Assembly: GCA_004552395.1 (NCBI GenBank)
Contig: SFOK01000003.1
Span: 1 to 41,166 of the forward strand
Direction of reading: 5' to 3'
Length of the DNA stretch: 41,166 nt
Source: Bacteroidales bacterium
GTDB taxonomy: Bacteria; Bacteroidota; Bacteroidia; Bacteroidales; Muribaculaceae
Positions within the stretch are counted from its first letter, which is position 1. Every line of letters begins with the position of its first letter. Below are positions 7,388 through 14,827 of the stretch, piece after piece. The notes beneath the pieces were generated by a model. That model was not told the origin of the DNA. It saw only the letters and a program-made list of their open reading frames with translations, and did not search any database. Position numbers and translations under genes: made by a program.

Positions 7388-8511
7388 TGCCTTCTGCCGA
7401 CGTCTGCAACATCGCGCTTTCGCTGCTGAAAGGGGTCACTCCCGAATTCCTCAGTCACCTCTCCGAAGCAGGCCTCGAAGCCTCCCACGCCATGCGTATG
7501 GAGCCTGCCCGTCTGGCCTCGCTCATAGGTTGTAATCCCGACAGGATATGGACCGGAACCGAGAGGGACGCCGCCATGCGCAGAGCTGAGGAGATAGAGA
7601 CATTCTGCACCAAGAAACATATTGAAATCCTGCATTTCGGCCACGAAGGCTACCCGGTGCGCCTCCGCGAATGTCACGATGCGCCGGTGATTCTCTATAA
7701 AATCGGCCCTGCCAGCCTCGATGCCGAACGCATGATAGCACTCGTGGGCACACGCCGTGCCACACCCTTGGCGGAGCGTTTCTGTCGCGAATTCGTGGCG
7801 GAACTGAAGGAGAAAGCAGGGGAGGTCACCATTGTAAGCGGTCTGGCGTTCGGTGTCGATGCCATGGCCCATCAGGCTGCGCTTGACTGCGCCATGCCTA
7901 CGGTAGGCGTGCTCGCCCACGGACTTGACATGATATATCCGGCGCAAAACAAGCCTCTGGCCGAGAAGATAATCCGCGGCGGCGCACTCATCACCGAGTA
8001 TCCGCCGGGCGTAAAGCCTTTCCGCGGCAATTTTTTGGCACGCAACAGGATAGTGGCCGGCCTCACCTCGGGTACTCTCGTGGTGGAGAGCCCTGTGAAG
8101 AGCGGCGCGCTCAATACGGCCAATGTCGCTTTCGGCTATAGCCGCGAGGTGATGGCGGTGCCGGGGCGCCCCTCCGATCTTTCAAGCGAAGGGTGCAACA
8201 TGCTCATACGCCGCAACAAGGCCGCTCTGGTGCTCGGAGCCGCGCAGGCCATGGAGACGCTCGGATGGAACCCCAGGGAGGATGCGGAAGCCGAAGGCGC
8301 CAAAGAGCGGCAGCTGTCGCTCTTCGACACACTGCAGGGCAACGATCTCACGGTCTACACGGCTATATCCCGCGAGCCGCAGGGCATGTCGGTGGATATG
8401 GTCGTGGCCCGCACCGGCCTGAGGCTCGTGGAAGTGGCCGATATTCTCTATAATATGGAATTCAACGGAGCTCTGGTCCGTCTTCCAAATTCCCGTTACA
8501 TTATCCCCTGA
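7387..8511 (+). CDS. dprA: DNA-processing protein DprA
   Basis: 374 residues with the DprA Rossmann core: ALVGTRRATPLAERF, VSGLAFGVDAMAHQAAL, GLDMIYPAQNKPLA, ITEYPPGVKPFRGNFLARN and GTLVVESPVKSGAL. A winged-helix-like C-terminal domain ends in ALVRLPNSRYIIP. DprA loads RecA onto incoming single-stranded DNA during natural transformation; many Bacteroidota carry it without proven competence. No competence genes lie in the window. The start codon overlaps the stop of the thioesterase gene, an arrangement I recall from other Bacteroidales. Confidence 0.95.
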   Translation: MPSADVCNIALSLLKGVTPEFLSHLSEAGLEASHAMRMEPARLASLIGCNPDRIWTGTERDAAMRRAEEIETFCTKKHIEILHFGHEGYPVRLRECHDAPVILYKIGPASLDAERMIALVGTRRATPLAERFCREFVAELKEKAGEVTIVSGLAFGVDAMAHQAALDCAMPTVGVLAHGLDMIYPAQNKPLAEKIIRGGALITEYPPGVKPFRGNFLARNRIVAGLTSGTLVVESPVKSGALNTANVAFGYSREVMAVPGRPSDLSSEGCNMLIRRNKAALVLGAAQAMETLGWNPREDAEAEGAKERQLSLFDTLQGNDLTVYTAISREPQGMSVDMVVARTGLRLVEVADILYNMEFNGALVRLPNSRYIIP

Positions 8512-8538
8512 GAGAATTTAAGGGAAGGGGCCTTATTT

Positions 8539-9462
8539 TCAGAAGCGATCGAGCACCGTAAGCAGAAGTTCTTTCACGCGCGGCTTATAGTCCGTGTTGG
8601 CGGCTTCGGTGCGACGCTGCGCTATGATGCAGCAGACGGTCATGGCTTTGTGGCCGAGCAGCCGGGCCATACCCTGCAGACATCCGCTCTCCATCTCGAA
8701 ATTGGTGATACGTCGCCCGTTGTAGCAGAACGATTCTATACGCTCGTTGAACTGCGGAAGCGCAGGCTCGAGACGCACGCGCCGTCCCTGAGGTGCGTAG
8801 AAACCGACTGCCGACACCGTGTAGCCGCGTACCATGTCGTCACGGCCGATGCGCTCTATCAGATCCGGATCAGCCGCTGCCGCATACGGGGCCGCCCATG
8901 AGCGGAGCCACCCTACATGATTCATGAGCTTGTTCTCGAATTCGGGATCGCACGCTCGGTCGCGGTCGGCGTAGTAATTCAGTATGCCGTCGGTGCCGAT
9001 GCCTTTTTCGGCTATCACGAAATCGCCCAGACTCAGGTCGGTCTGCAGCGCTCCCGATGTGCCCACACGTACCAGTTCAAGTGTGCGGTGCTCCTTTTTC
9101 AGCTTGCGTGTGTGAAAATCCACATTGGCCAGAGCGTCGAGTTCGGTCATCACGATCTCGATATTGTCGGAGCCTATACCGTGGGATAGACAGAGTATCT
9201 GTTTCCCTTTGTAGGTGCCGGCCACTGCGTGGAACTCGCGCGACTGTATGTCGTAGTCGATGCTGTCGAAGAACTGAGCCACCATGCTCACACGCCCGGG
9301 GTCGCCCACAAGCAGTATCTTGTCGCGCAGCTGTTCGGGCTTCAGGTGTATATGGAAAGCTGAGCCGTCGTCGTTGATGATTAGCTGGGATGCCGGGATT
9401 ATCTTCTCCGTGTCTGTCTGCGGCTTAGCGCATTTGCAGGTCTGGTTGTTGTCGTCGTTCAT
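8539..9462 (-). CDS. Nucleoside phosphorylase (uridine phosphorylase-like)
   Basis: 307 residues from the ATG at 9462. Phosphorylase elements are DKILLVGDPGRVSMVAQFF, the phosphate-site GTYKGKQILCLSHGIGSDN, RVGTSGALQTDLSLGDFVIAEKGIG and the ribose-site FEMESGCLQGMARLLGHKA. The family cleaves nucleosides with phosphate to a free base and ribose-1-phosphate for salvage; sequence suggests a PNP_UDP_1 enzyme but not the preferred base. About 35 residues before the core are polar and contain a CKCAKP stretch. The frame extends to 9558 without family support. It converges with dprA. Confidence 0.88.
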   Translation of the reverse strand: MNDDNNQTCKCAKPQTDTEKIIPASQLIINDDGSAFHIHLKPEQLRDKILLVGDPGRVSMVAQFFDSIDYDIQSREFHAVAGTYKGKQILCLSHGIGSDNIEIVMTELDALANVDFHTRKLKKEHRTLELVRVGTSGALQTDLSLGDFVIAEKGIGTDGILNYYADRDRACDPEFENKLMNHVGWLRSWAAPYAAAADPDLIERIGRDDMVRGYTVSAVGFYAPQGRRVRLEPALPQFNERIESFCYNGRRITNFEMESGCLQGMARLLGHKAMTVCCIIAQRRTEAANTDYKPRVKELLLTVLDRF

Positions 9463-9586
9463 AATAATAGGCTCTAATGTAGCCGGAAGGCGGTTCGCGC
9501 AGTCCGGGTTGTTAAAATAAAACGCCGGCGGGGAGCCGATAGTTCGTTGGCGCCTCATGAGTCTGCCGTATTATTGGCATACACGC

Positions 9587-9623
9587 AAAAAAAGGCCGGC
9601 CTCCGTGCGGGTGGAAGCCGACC
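9587..9623 (-). terminator. Rho-independent terminator of the oxalate operon
   Basis: On the minus strand an 11-bp G+C-rich stem (9613-9623 with 9594-9604, two wobbles) and an 8-base loop are followed by seven T (9587-9593). It lies 43 bp beyond the stop codon of the AEC transporter, closing frc-oxc-transporter. Confidence 0.9.
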
Positions 9624-9666
9624 GTTCTGTAAGTTTCTCAGACGGCCCGTGAGACGGATGACGTTA

Positions 9667-10641
9667 TCAGACAGCCGCTAAAGTAAGGTCTGTGAGCCAT
9701 ATCCAGAGCGGACAGAACCCTATGAAGAGGATAATAGAGAGTGTCAGCGAAGATGTGCCGGTGGCCACGTAAGTGTCGTATTCGTCGGCGATGATGATGC
9801 CGGAGAATGCCGGAGGAAGTGCGCTTGCCACCACAAGCATCTTCAGGTTGAGCGGATTCATGTGTAACAGTAGTCCGAGTGCCAGCACCACTGCGGGCAT
9901 CATTATCATCTTCAGTATCGATCCGAGCACAGCCTGCCAGTTGAGCGTGAACTTGATGGCCGAAAGTGTGATGCCGGCCGAGAACACTGCCATGGATGCG
10001 TTGGCCTTCGCTATCAGGTCGAACGATGGGCTCGCCCATGAAGGCCATGGTATTCCGATCACTACCCAGATCACTGCCAGTATCGGCGCCCATGCCACAG
10101 GCTGTCCCAGAGCGTGGAGCACAGGTTTCCAGGCGCTCGTTTTCTTTGTCGATCCGGGATTCTGTTTCTCCAGCGACGCGTTCATAAGCGACAGCCCCAC
10201 AGGGATACCTATTGCGTTCACCACGATACCGACTATGGCCACTACAAGCGCAACGGCGGGTGTGGTGCCGAAGATAGGCTCAAGCACCGCGAAGCCTAAG
10301 AAGCCGATTGTGGGGGAGCCGCTGATCAGGGCCGATACGGAGGCGTCGGCTCCGGTGTTCTTCCTGAAGCAGTACTTGAAGATGAAGTAGACAAGCATGA
10401 AGCAGGCCATGATACCGATGGTGGCCACGAGGGTCAGTTTGATATCTTTGACAAGCATCTCGCGCGAGGCCTGCACGATCGAGACGAACAGTGCCGCCGG
10501 CAACGCATAGTCCAGCACCACTTTGTTGAACTTCTTGGCGTCGGCGCCCGAGAAAACTCCTTTCTTGCCCGATATGAAGCCGGCCAGCATTACCACGATG
10601 ATAGGGACGATTGCATACAGTATTATGTGAGAGAAGCTCAT
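9667..10641 (-). CDS. AEC-family transporter (YfdV-like), candidate oxalate/formate carrier
   Basis: 324 residues with about ten predicted membrane helices in two halves (for example IILYAIVPIIVVMLAGF and SIILFIGFCPLWIWL) and the AEC pattern LDYALPAALFVSI. AEC (auxin efflux carrier) proteins export or exchange organic anions. The gene follows oxc by only 12 bp and ends before a strong terminator, so it is cotranscribed with frc and oxc. Escherichia coli has the same trio (frc, oxc, yfdV). Its likely job is oxalate uptake or formate release in place of the major-facilitator OxlT of Oxalobacter; this is inference from position. Confidence 0.88.
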   Translation of the reverse strand: MSFSHIILYAIVPIIVVMLAGFISGKKGVFSGADAKKFNKVVLDYALPAALFVSIVQASREMLVKDIKLTLVATIGIMACFMLVYFIFKYCFRKNTGADASVSALISGSPTIGFLGFAVLEPIFGTTPAVALVVAIVGIVVNAIGIPVGLSLMNASLEKQNPGSTKKTSAWKPVLHALGQPVAWAPILAVIWVVIGIPWPSWASPSFDLIAKANASMAVFSAGITLSAIKFTLNWQAVLGSILKMIMMPAVVLALGLLLHMNPLNLKMLVVASALPPAFSGIIIADEYDTYVATGTSSLTLSIILFIGFCPLWIWLTDLTLAAV

Positions 10642-10653
10642 GACGTAAAAGTA

Positions 10654-12393
10654 TTATACGGTGTAGTTGATAAGCGGAGTGGGGTTGAGATAGCCTATGT
10701 GGCCGCTCTCTTTGCCGGCGTCGGCTGCGAGCTGCACGTCGATGATGGCGGGCGCTTTCGATGCGATAGCCTCTTTAAGCGCGGCGGAGAGCCCGGCTGT
10801 CGTCGTCGCATAGTAGCTCGCGGCGCCGAATGCTTCGCCTATCTTGTCGTAGCGGGCGTTCAGGTCGAGTGTCGTCGGGGCCGGGTCATGCTCTATGGCT
10901 GGATCGGTAGAGGGGTTCACGCCGATATTGTTGTAGATGCCGCCGTTGTTGAAGATAACCACCGTGACGGGGAGCTTGAAACGGCATATTGTGGCGAAGT
11001 CCATGCCGGAGAAACCGAACGCCGAATCGCCCTCTATCGCCACTACCGACTTGCCTGTGGCCACGGCGGCTCCGACGGCCGAACCCATGCCCATGCCCAT
11101 GATTGCCCATGTGGCGCAGTCGATGCGGTGTCGCGGAAGAACCATATCTATGGCGTCGCGTGTGTCGTCGAGTGTGTTGGCGCCTTCGTTCACAAGTATG
11201 ATGTCGGGGTTGGCTTCTATGATCGGTTTGATGGCCGAGAGGGCGCTCCAGTGATTCATGGGCTGCGCGGGGGCTGCCTCGGCAAGACGGGCGGCGAACT
11301 TGGCGTTCTTGACTTTCGTCTCGGCCTGCAGTGAGCTTACCCAGTCGGGATCGGCCTGCATCTTCTTACCCTCCATACCTGCCAGGATGGCGTCGAGCGA
11401 CATGCAGAGGTCGCCGACCACAGGCGCGGCTATCGGCACATTGACATCGATCTCCTGAGGCTCGGCGTCGAGCTGTATGAATTTCATGTCGGGGTTCCAC
11501 TTGCCGCGTCCGAACGAGAGCATCCAGTTGAGTCGGGCTCCGGCTATGAGCACCACATCGGCTTTCTTCATGATGTCGGAGCGGCAGGAAAGCGCGCTCA
11601 GAGGGCCGTTGTCGGGCATCACGCCCTTGGCCATCGACATGGGCAGATACGGGATATTGTATTTCTCCACCAGAGTCTTGATCTGATTCTCGGCGCGCGC
11701 ATAGGCCGCGCCTTTGCCGATCAGTATGGCCGGACGCTTGGCTGAGGTGAGTATCTCCACGGCACGGTCCACGGCTGCACTGTTCGGTGCCACGGGGCTG
11801 TAGACGTCGACGGGTTCGTAGAAGAGCTTCTCGGCTTCGTCGGCGTCCATGATCTCGGCCAGAGCCGGAGTTGTCATGTCGATATAGACACCGCCGGGAC
11901 GGCCGGAGACAGCGGCGCGGTAGGCGCGGGCCACTGCCGACGGTATGTCGCGGGCGTGGCTGCAGCGGAAGGCGGCCTTAACGAGCGGACGCGCCGTGTT
12001 GAGCTGGTCGAGCTGCTCGTAGGTGCCCATGTTCATGTCGACCATAGTGGGGTCGGAGGCGCCGGAGATCTGTATCATAGGGTAGCAGTTCACTGTCGCG
12101 TTGGCTGTGGCGGTGAGGCCGTTCATGAAGCCGAGCGACGAGACTGTGAGCAGTACACCGGGTTTGCGGGTGAGGTAGCCGTGGGTGGCGGCGGCCATGC
12201 CGGCCTGCTGTTCGAAACGGAAGCCTACGAATTTCACTCCGATCTTCTGCATGGCGTAAGCCGCTTCTGTCACCGGGATGCCCACGAGGCCGTAGACCGT
12301 ATCGAGTCCGACGCGTTTCAGGGCCCGGGCCAGTATGTACATGCCTGTCACCTGATTCGGAAATTCAGGCTTTGTGTTGGCTGTTGTAGTCAT
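10654..12393 (-). CDS. oxc: Oxalyl-CoA decarboxylase
   Basis: Thiamine-diphosphate enzyme that converts oxalyl-CoA to formyl-CoA and CO2 in the cytoplasm. 579 residues, close to the usual 570. Visible elements: FRFEQQAG with the cofactor-activating Glu61, SGASDPTMVD followed by the TYEQLDQ segment (Tyr125, Glu126), and the cofactor/magnesium motif GDSAFGFSG (455-463) ending in FNNGGIY (481-487). Residues WAIMGMGMGSAVGAA form the usual pre-motif loop. It lies 39 bp after frc and 12 bp before the transporter. Acetolactate synthase-type enzymes are related, but the neighbour frc and the motif wording make oxc the best call. Confidence 0.95.
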   Translation of the reverse strand: MTTTANTKPEFPNQVTGMYILARALKRVGLDTVYGLVGIPVTEAAYAMQKIGVKFVGFRFEQQAGMAAATHGYLTRKPGVLLTVSSLGFMNGLTATANATVNCYPMIQISGASDPTMVDMNMGTYEQLDQLNTARPLVKAAFRCSHARDIPSAVARAYRAAVSGRPGGVYIDMTTPALAEIMDADEAEKLFYEPVDVYSPVAPNSAAVDRAVEILTSAKRPAILIGKGAAYARAENQIKTLVEKYNIPYLPMSMAKGVMPDNGPLSALSCRSDIMKKADVVLIAGARLNWMLSFGRGKWNPDMKFIQLDAEPQEIDVNVPIAAPVVGDLCMSLDAILAGMEGKKMQADPDWVSSLQAETKVKNAKFAARLAEAAPAQPMNHWSALSAIKPIIEANPDIILVNEGANTLDDTRDAIDMVLPRHRIDCATWAIMGMGMGSAVGAAVATGKSVVAIEGDSAFGFSGMDFATICRFKLPVTVVIFNNGGIYNNIGVNPSTDPAIEHDPAPTTLDLNARYDKIGEAFGAASYYATTTAGLSAALKEAIASKAPAIIDVQLAADAGKESGHIGYLNPTPLINYTV

Positions 12394-12432
12394 GGGTTCT
12401 TAAATTGACTGTTTATAAGGTCCCTGAAGGGG

Positions 12433-13731
12433 TTATTTGGCTCCCTGTTCGGGAAGGGGAGCGGTTGTGCCGTTGGCTTTGAAGCGGGCTATATCGTCGG
12501 CTGAATAACCGACGGCGGAGAGCACCTCTTCGGTGTTGCCGCCAAGTGTCGGGCAAGGTCCGTAGGCAGGCTGATAGTTCGACATGGTGAACGGACATCC
12601 CACAGTCACGAACTCGCCTACTTTGCCGCCCTGGTCGATCTTCACGAGTGTGTTGCCGTCGTAAAGGCTCTCGTCCTCCATGGTCTCGCGTGTGGAGAGC
12701 ACCGGTGCGCAGGGCACTCCGTAGGGAGCAAGCAGCTTCACGATCTCATATTTGTCTTTGTCGATCGCCCAGGCCTGCACACGCTTGATGAGCTCTTCTT
12801 TGTGGCGGTCGCGTGCGTCGGCTGTGTTGAAATCGGGGTTGCTGAGCCAGTCCTCGAAGCCGAATGCCTGGCATGCCTTTTCGAAATCCTTGGCTCCGCG
12901 CTGGAAGATGATGTATGCGTAAGCGTTGGGATCGGTCTCCCAGCCTTTGCACTTATAAGTCCAACCGAGCACACCGGAGCCCTCGGTGTTGCCAGAACGG
13001 GGCACATAATCGGGGAATTTCTGGCCGGGATACTGCGGATACTGGGTCAGATAACCGATGCGGTCAAGTGTCAGCTGATCGCGTGTCTTGATACGGCAGA
13101 GGTTAAGGCAGGCATTGTGCATGGACTGATATACGAAGCAGCCTTCGCCCGTGCGCTCACGCTGCTGAAGGGCTGCGAGCAGACCGATCAGAAGGTGCAT
13201 GCCGGTGTTGGAGTCGCCCAGAGCGGCGCCTGACTGGGTCGGGATGTTGTATTCGCCCTCGTACCAGCCGGTTGTGGTGGCGGCGCAGGCTGTCACCTGG
13301 GCTATAGGCTCGTATGCCTTCAGATCCTTGAAACGTGAGGAAAGGGGGAAACCCTTGATAGTACCGTAGATACAGCGCGGGTTGATCTTGTGGACCTCTT
13401 CCCAGCTGAAGCCGAGCTTGTCCATGGCTCCCGGGTGGAGGTTCTCCACGAATATATCCGCATTCTGAATAAGTTTGGTGAGGATAGCTTTACCGTCGGC
13501 GGTGGCCGCATTCAGCGCCAGCGACTTCTTGTCGGAGTTCAGCTGCAGGAAGTAATAGCTCGGACAGTCGGGGTCGAACTGAAGCTCCTTGCGTGTGGCG
13601 TCGCCGCTGCCGGGGCGTTCGATTTTTATTACTTCTGCGCCAAGCCATGCAAGCATCTGTGTGCATGAAGGTCCTGACTGTACACTTGTGAAATCCACTA
13701 CTTTGATTCCCTGAAGAGGTGCGGTGTTCAT
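12433..13731 (-). CDS. frc: Formyl-CoA:oxalate CoA-transferase
   Basis: Class III CoA-transferase moving CoA from formyl-CoA to oxalate, which primes Oxc and recycles its product. 432 residues begin PLQGIKVVDFTSVQSGP, and the catalytic aspartate is Asp173 in SGAALGDSNTGMHL. Many segments match the Oxalobacter enzyme as I remember it (IKIERPGSGDATR, CKGWETD). Differences: the tetraglycine loop is EGSGV (250-254), and the position of Trp48 carries Glu49 in TRKEL. It is the first gene of the operon. The leader 13732-13960 holds a 7-bp hairpin (13800-13806 with 13814-13820) but no clean TTTG/TAnnTTTG promoter; nothing else is seen there. Confidence 0.92.
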   Translation of the reverse strand: MNTAPLQGIKVVDFTSVQSGPSCTQMLAWLGAEVIKIERPGSGDATRKELQFDPDCPSYYFLQLNSDKKSLALNAATADGKAILTKLIQNADIFVENLHPGAMDKLGFSWEEVHKINPRCIYGTIKGFPLSSRFKDLKAYEPIAQVTACAATTTGWYEGEYNIPTQSGAALGDSNTGMHLLIGLLAALQQRERTGEGCFVYQSMHNACLNLCRIKTRDQLTLDRIGYLTQYPQYPGQKFPDYVPRSGNTEGSGVLGWTYKCKGWETDPNAYAYIIFQRGAKDFEKACQAFGFEDWLSNPDFNTADARDRHKEELIKRVQAWAIDKDKYEIVKLLAPYGVPCAPVLSTRETMEDESLYDGNTLVKIDQGGKVGEFVTVGCPFTMSNYQPAYGPCPTLGGNTEEVLSAVGYSADDIARFKANGTTAPLPEQGAK

Positions 13732-13960
13732 AATCTTAAATTTTAGACGAGGTTTTCTGTATTTTTGATATTCTGTCTGAGCCGCCCGGCGTGCCGGACC
13801 GCTACGGACGAGGCGTAGCGCCTTTTGTCGCGGCGGGAAAAGCGTTTTCTATCGGGCCGGGAAAGCACTTTTTGTCACGCTTAATATTAGAACATATCTT
13901 TTATCCGTGAGGTTTAATCACGATGCAAAAATTCTTGAATATCAATATTGTTGTAGCGGC

Positions 13961-13998
13961 AAAAAAAGAAGCCGATTCGGGAATATCGAATCAGCTTC
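13961..13998 (-). terminator. Rho-independent terminator of tRNA-His
   Basis: On the minus strand a 12-bp stem (13987-13998 with 13968-13979, one wobble) and a 7-base loop are followed by seven T (13961-13967). It begins 20 bp after the tRNA CCA end and separates the tRNA transcript from frc. Confidence 0.92.
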
Positions 13999-14018
13999 AG
14001 GTCTGTCTTTTAAGGACT

Positions 14019-14096
14019 TGGGGTAAAAGGTGGGTCTCGAACCCACGACCTACGGAACCACAATCCGTCGCTCTAACCAACTGAGCTACATTTACC
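14019..14096 (-). tRNA. tRNA-His (anticodon GTG)
   Basis: Cloverleaf on the minus strand: D arm GCTC/GAGC, anticodon arm ACGGA-TTGTGGT-TCCGT with anticodon GTG, T arm GTGGG-TTCGAGA-CCCAC. The extra 5' G(-1) opposite C73, specific to tRNA-His, is present at 14096/14022 and CCA is encoded (14019-14021). Acceptor pair 6-67 is a T-T mismatch, which is unusual. Own promoter upstream and terminator downstream. Confidence 0.96.
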
Positions 14097-14134
14097 ATAT
14101 TAGCTCTTCAGACTCTCTCGCCTCAAAAGCACTG

Positions 14135-14166
14135 CAAAATTAGATATTTCTTTTCAATTCGCCAAA
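14135..14166 (-). promoter_or_regulatory. Promoter of tRNA-His
   Basis: Minus strand: TTTG (14163-14166), 20-bp spacer, TAATTTTG (14135-14142), both exact matches to the Bacteroidota consensus. Start would be near 14130, about 34 bp before the tRNA. Confidence 0.75.
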
Positions 14167-14223
14167 TTTTAGGCGCGATTTTTTCGAAAAATCTGCTCTC
14201 CAACCCGCTATTCATCTGATTGT

Positions 14224-14287
14224 CAGCTTTCAGCCGCCCTCACAGACTTGCCTTTCAGCTCGTAGCCGTCCTCACAGACTTGCCTTT
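14224..14287 (-). repeat. 32-bp tandem duplication at a gene end
   Basis: Two adjacent 32-bp copies (14224-14255 and 14256-14287) differ at only a few bases. The upstream copy encodes the last ten codons of the membrane-protein gene, and the stop codon lies across the copy boundary at 14255-14257. The second copy is downstream non-coding DNA. Confidence 0.75.
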
Positions 14288-14827
14288 GAGGATGGCGATG
14301 AGCCGGTCGGCGGCTCCGGTCGGGAGAGCCTCATAGGGGATATAGAGAAAACCTTCGCGGCGCTTGGTGCCGGGCTCGGGGAAAAGCAGCGTGAGGGCCT
14401 GCAGACCGACGCGATAGCCGCTGAAGGCGGAGTAGGGGAAGAAGACCGGGTTGTGGCTGATCGTGCGCTCGGTGCCGTCCTCCTCGGTGATAGTGTCGGG
14501 CTGGCGGCTCACGATTATGCCGCTGCTGCTGACCAGTATGCGGTGGGGCGTAGTGTTCAGAAGCATCGCCTTAGTAATGGCGTGGCTGATATAGAGGAAA
14601 CTTGTCAGCACACTCCAACCCAGGAAAAGGAACATGAGTCCGGCCACCGGTATCCTCGGGTCGCGGTAGAGGACTCCGGCAGCGGCGAGAACTGATACGG
14701 CCACGGATGCGGCCACGATCGCCCCGCGGCCATAGCGCCTCCGCAGCCGGTTCAGCATCTTCTGCCTCGGAAGCACAAATACCTCCGACTCAAACAGCAC
14801 TTCATCTTTCTTATCGGTTCCGTTCAT
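14255..14827 (-). CDS. Small membrane protein of unknown function (YcxB-like)
   Basis: 190 residues with two adjacent membrane helices near the N-terminus (about 35-54 and 60-80: IVAASVAVSVLAAAGVLY and VAGLMFLFLGWSVLTSFLYI). A beta-rich cytoplasmic part follows (HRILVSSSGIIVSRQ, FFPYSAFSGYRV, FLYIPYEALP). This layout resembles YcxB-like/bacterial PH-type membrane proteins, but I do not recognise a named family. Its ATG overlaps the stop of the Ntn hydrolase gene by four bases (ATGA at 14824-14827), so the two are translated together. The C-terminal codons lie in a 32-bp tandem duplication. Confidence 0.7.
   Translation of the reverse strand: MNGTDKKDEVLFESEVFVLPRQKMLNRLRRRYGRGAIVAASVAVSVLAAAGVLYRDPRIPVAGLMFLFLGWSVLTSFLYISHAITKAMLLNTTPHRILVSSSGIIVSRQPDTITEEDGTERTISHNPVFFPYSAFSGYRVGLQALTLLFPEPGTKRREGFLYIPYEALPTGAADRLIAILKGKSVRTATS

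Noticed and set aside
14019..14096. tRNA-His as integration site for an island carrying the oxalate operon
   Set aside because: No integrase, no second copy of the tRNA 3' end and no composition shift were seen.
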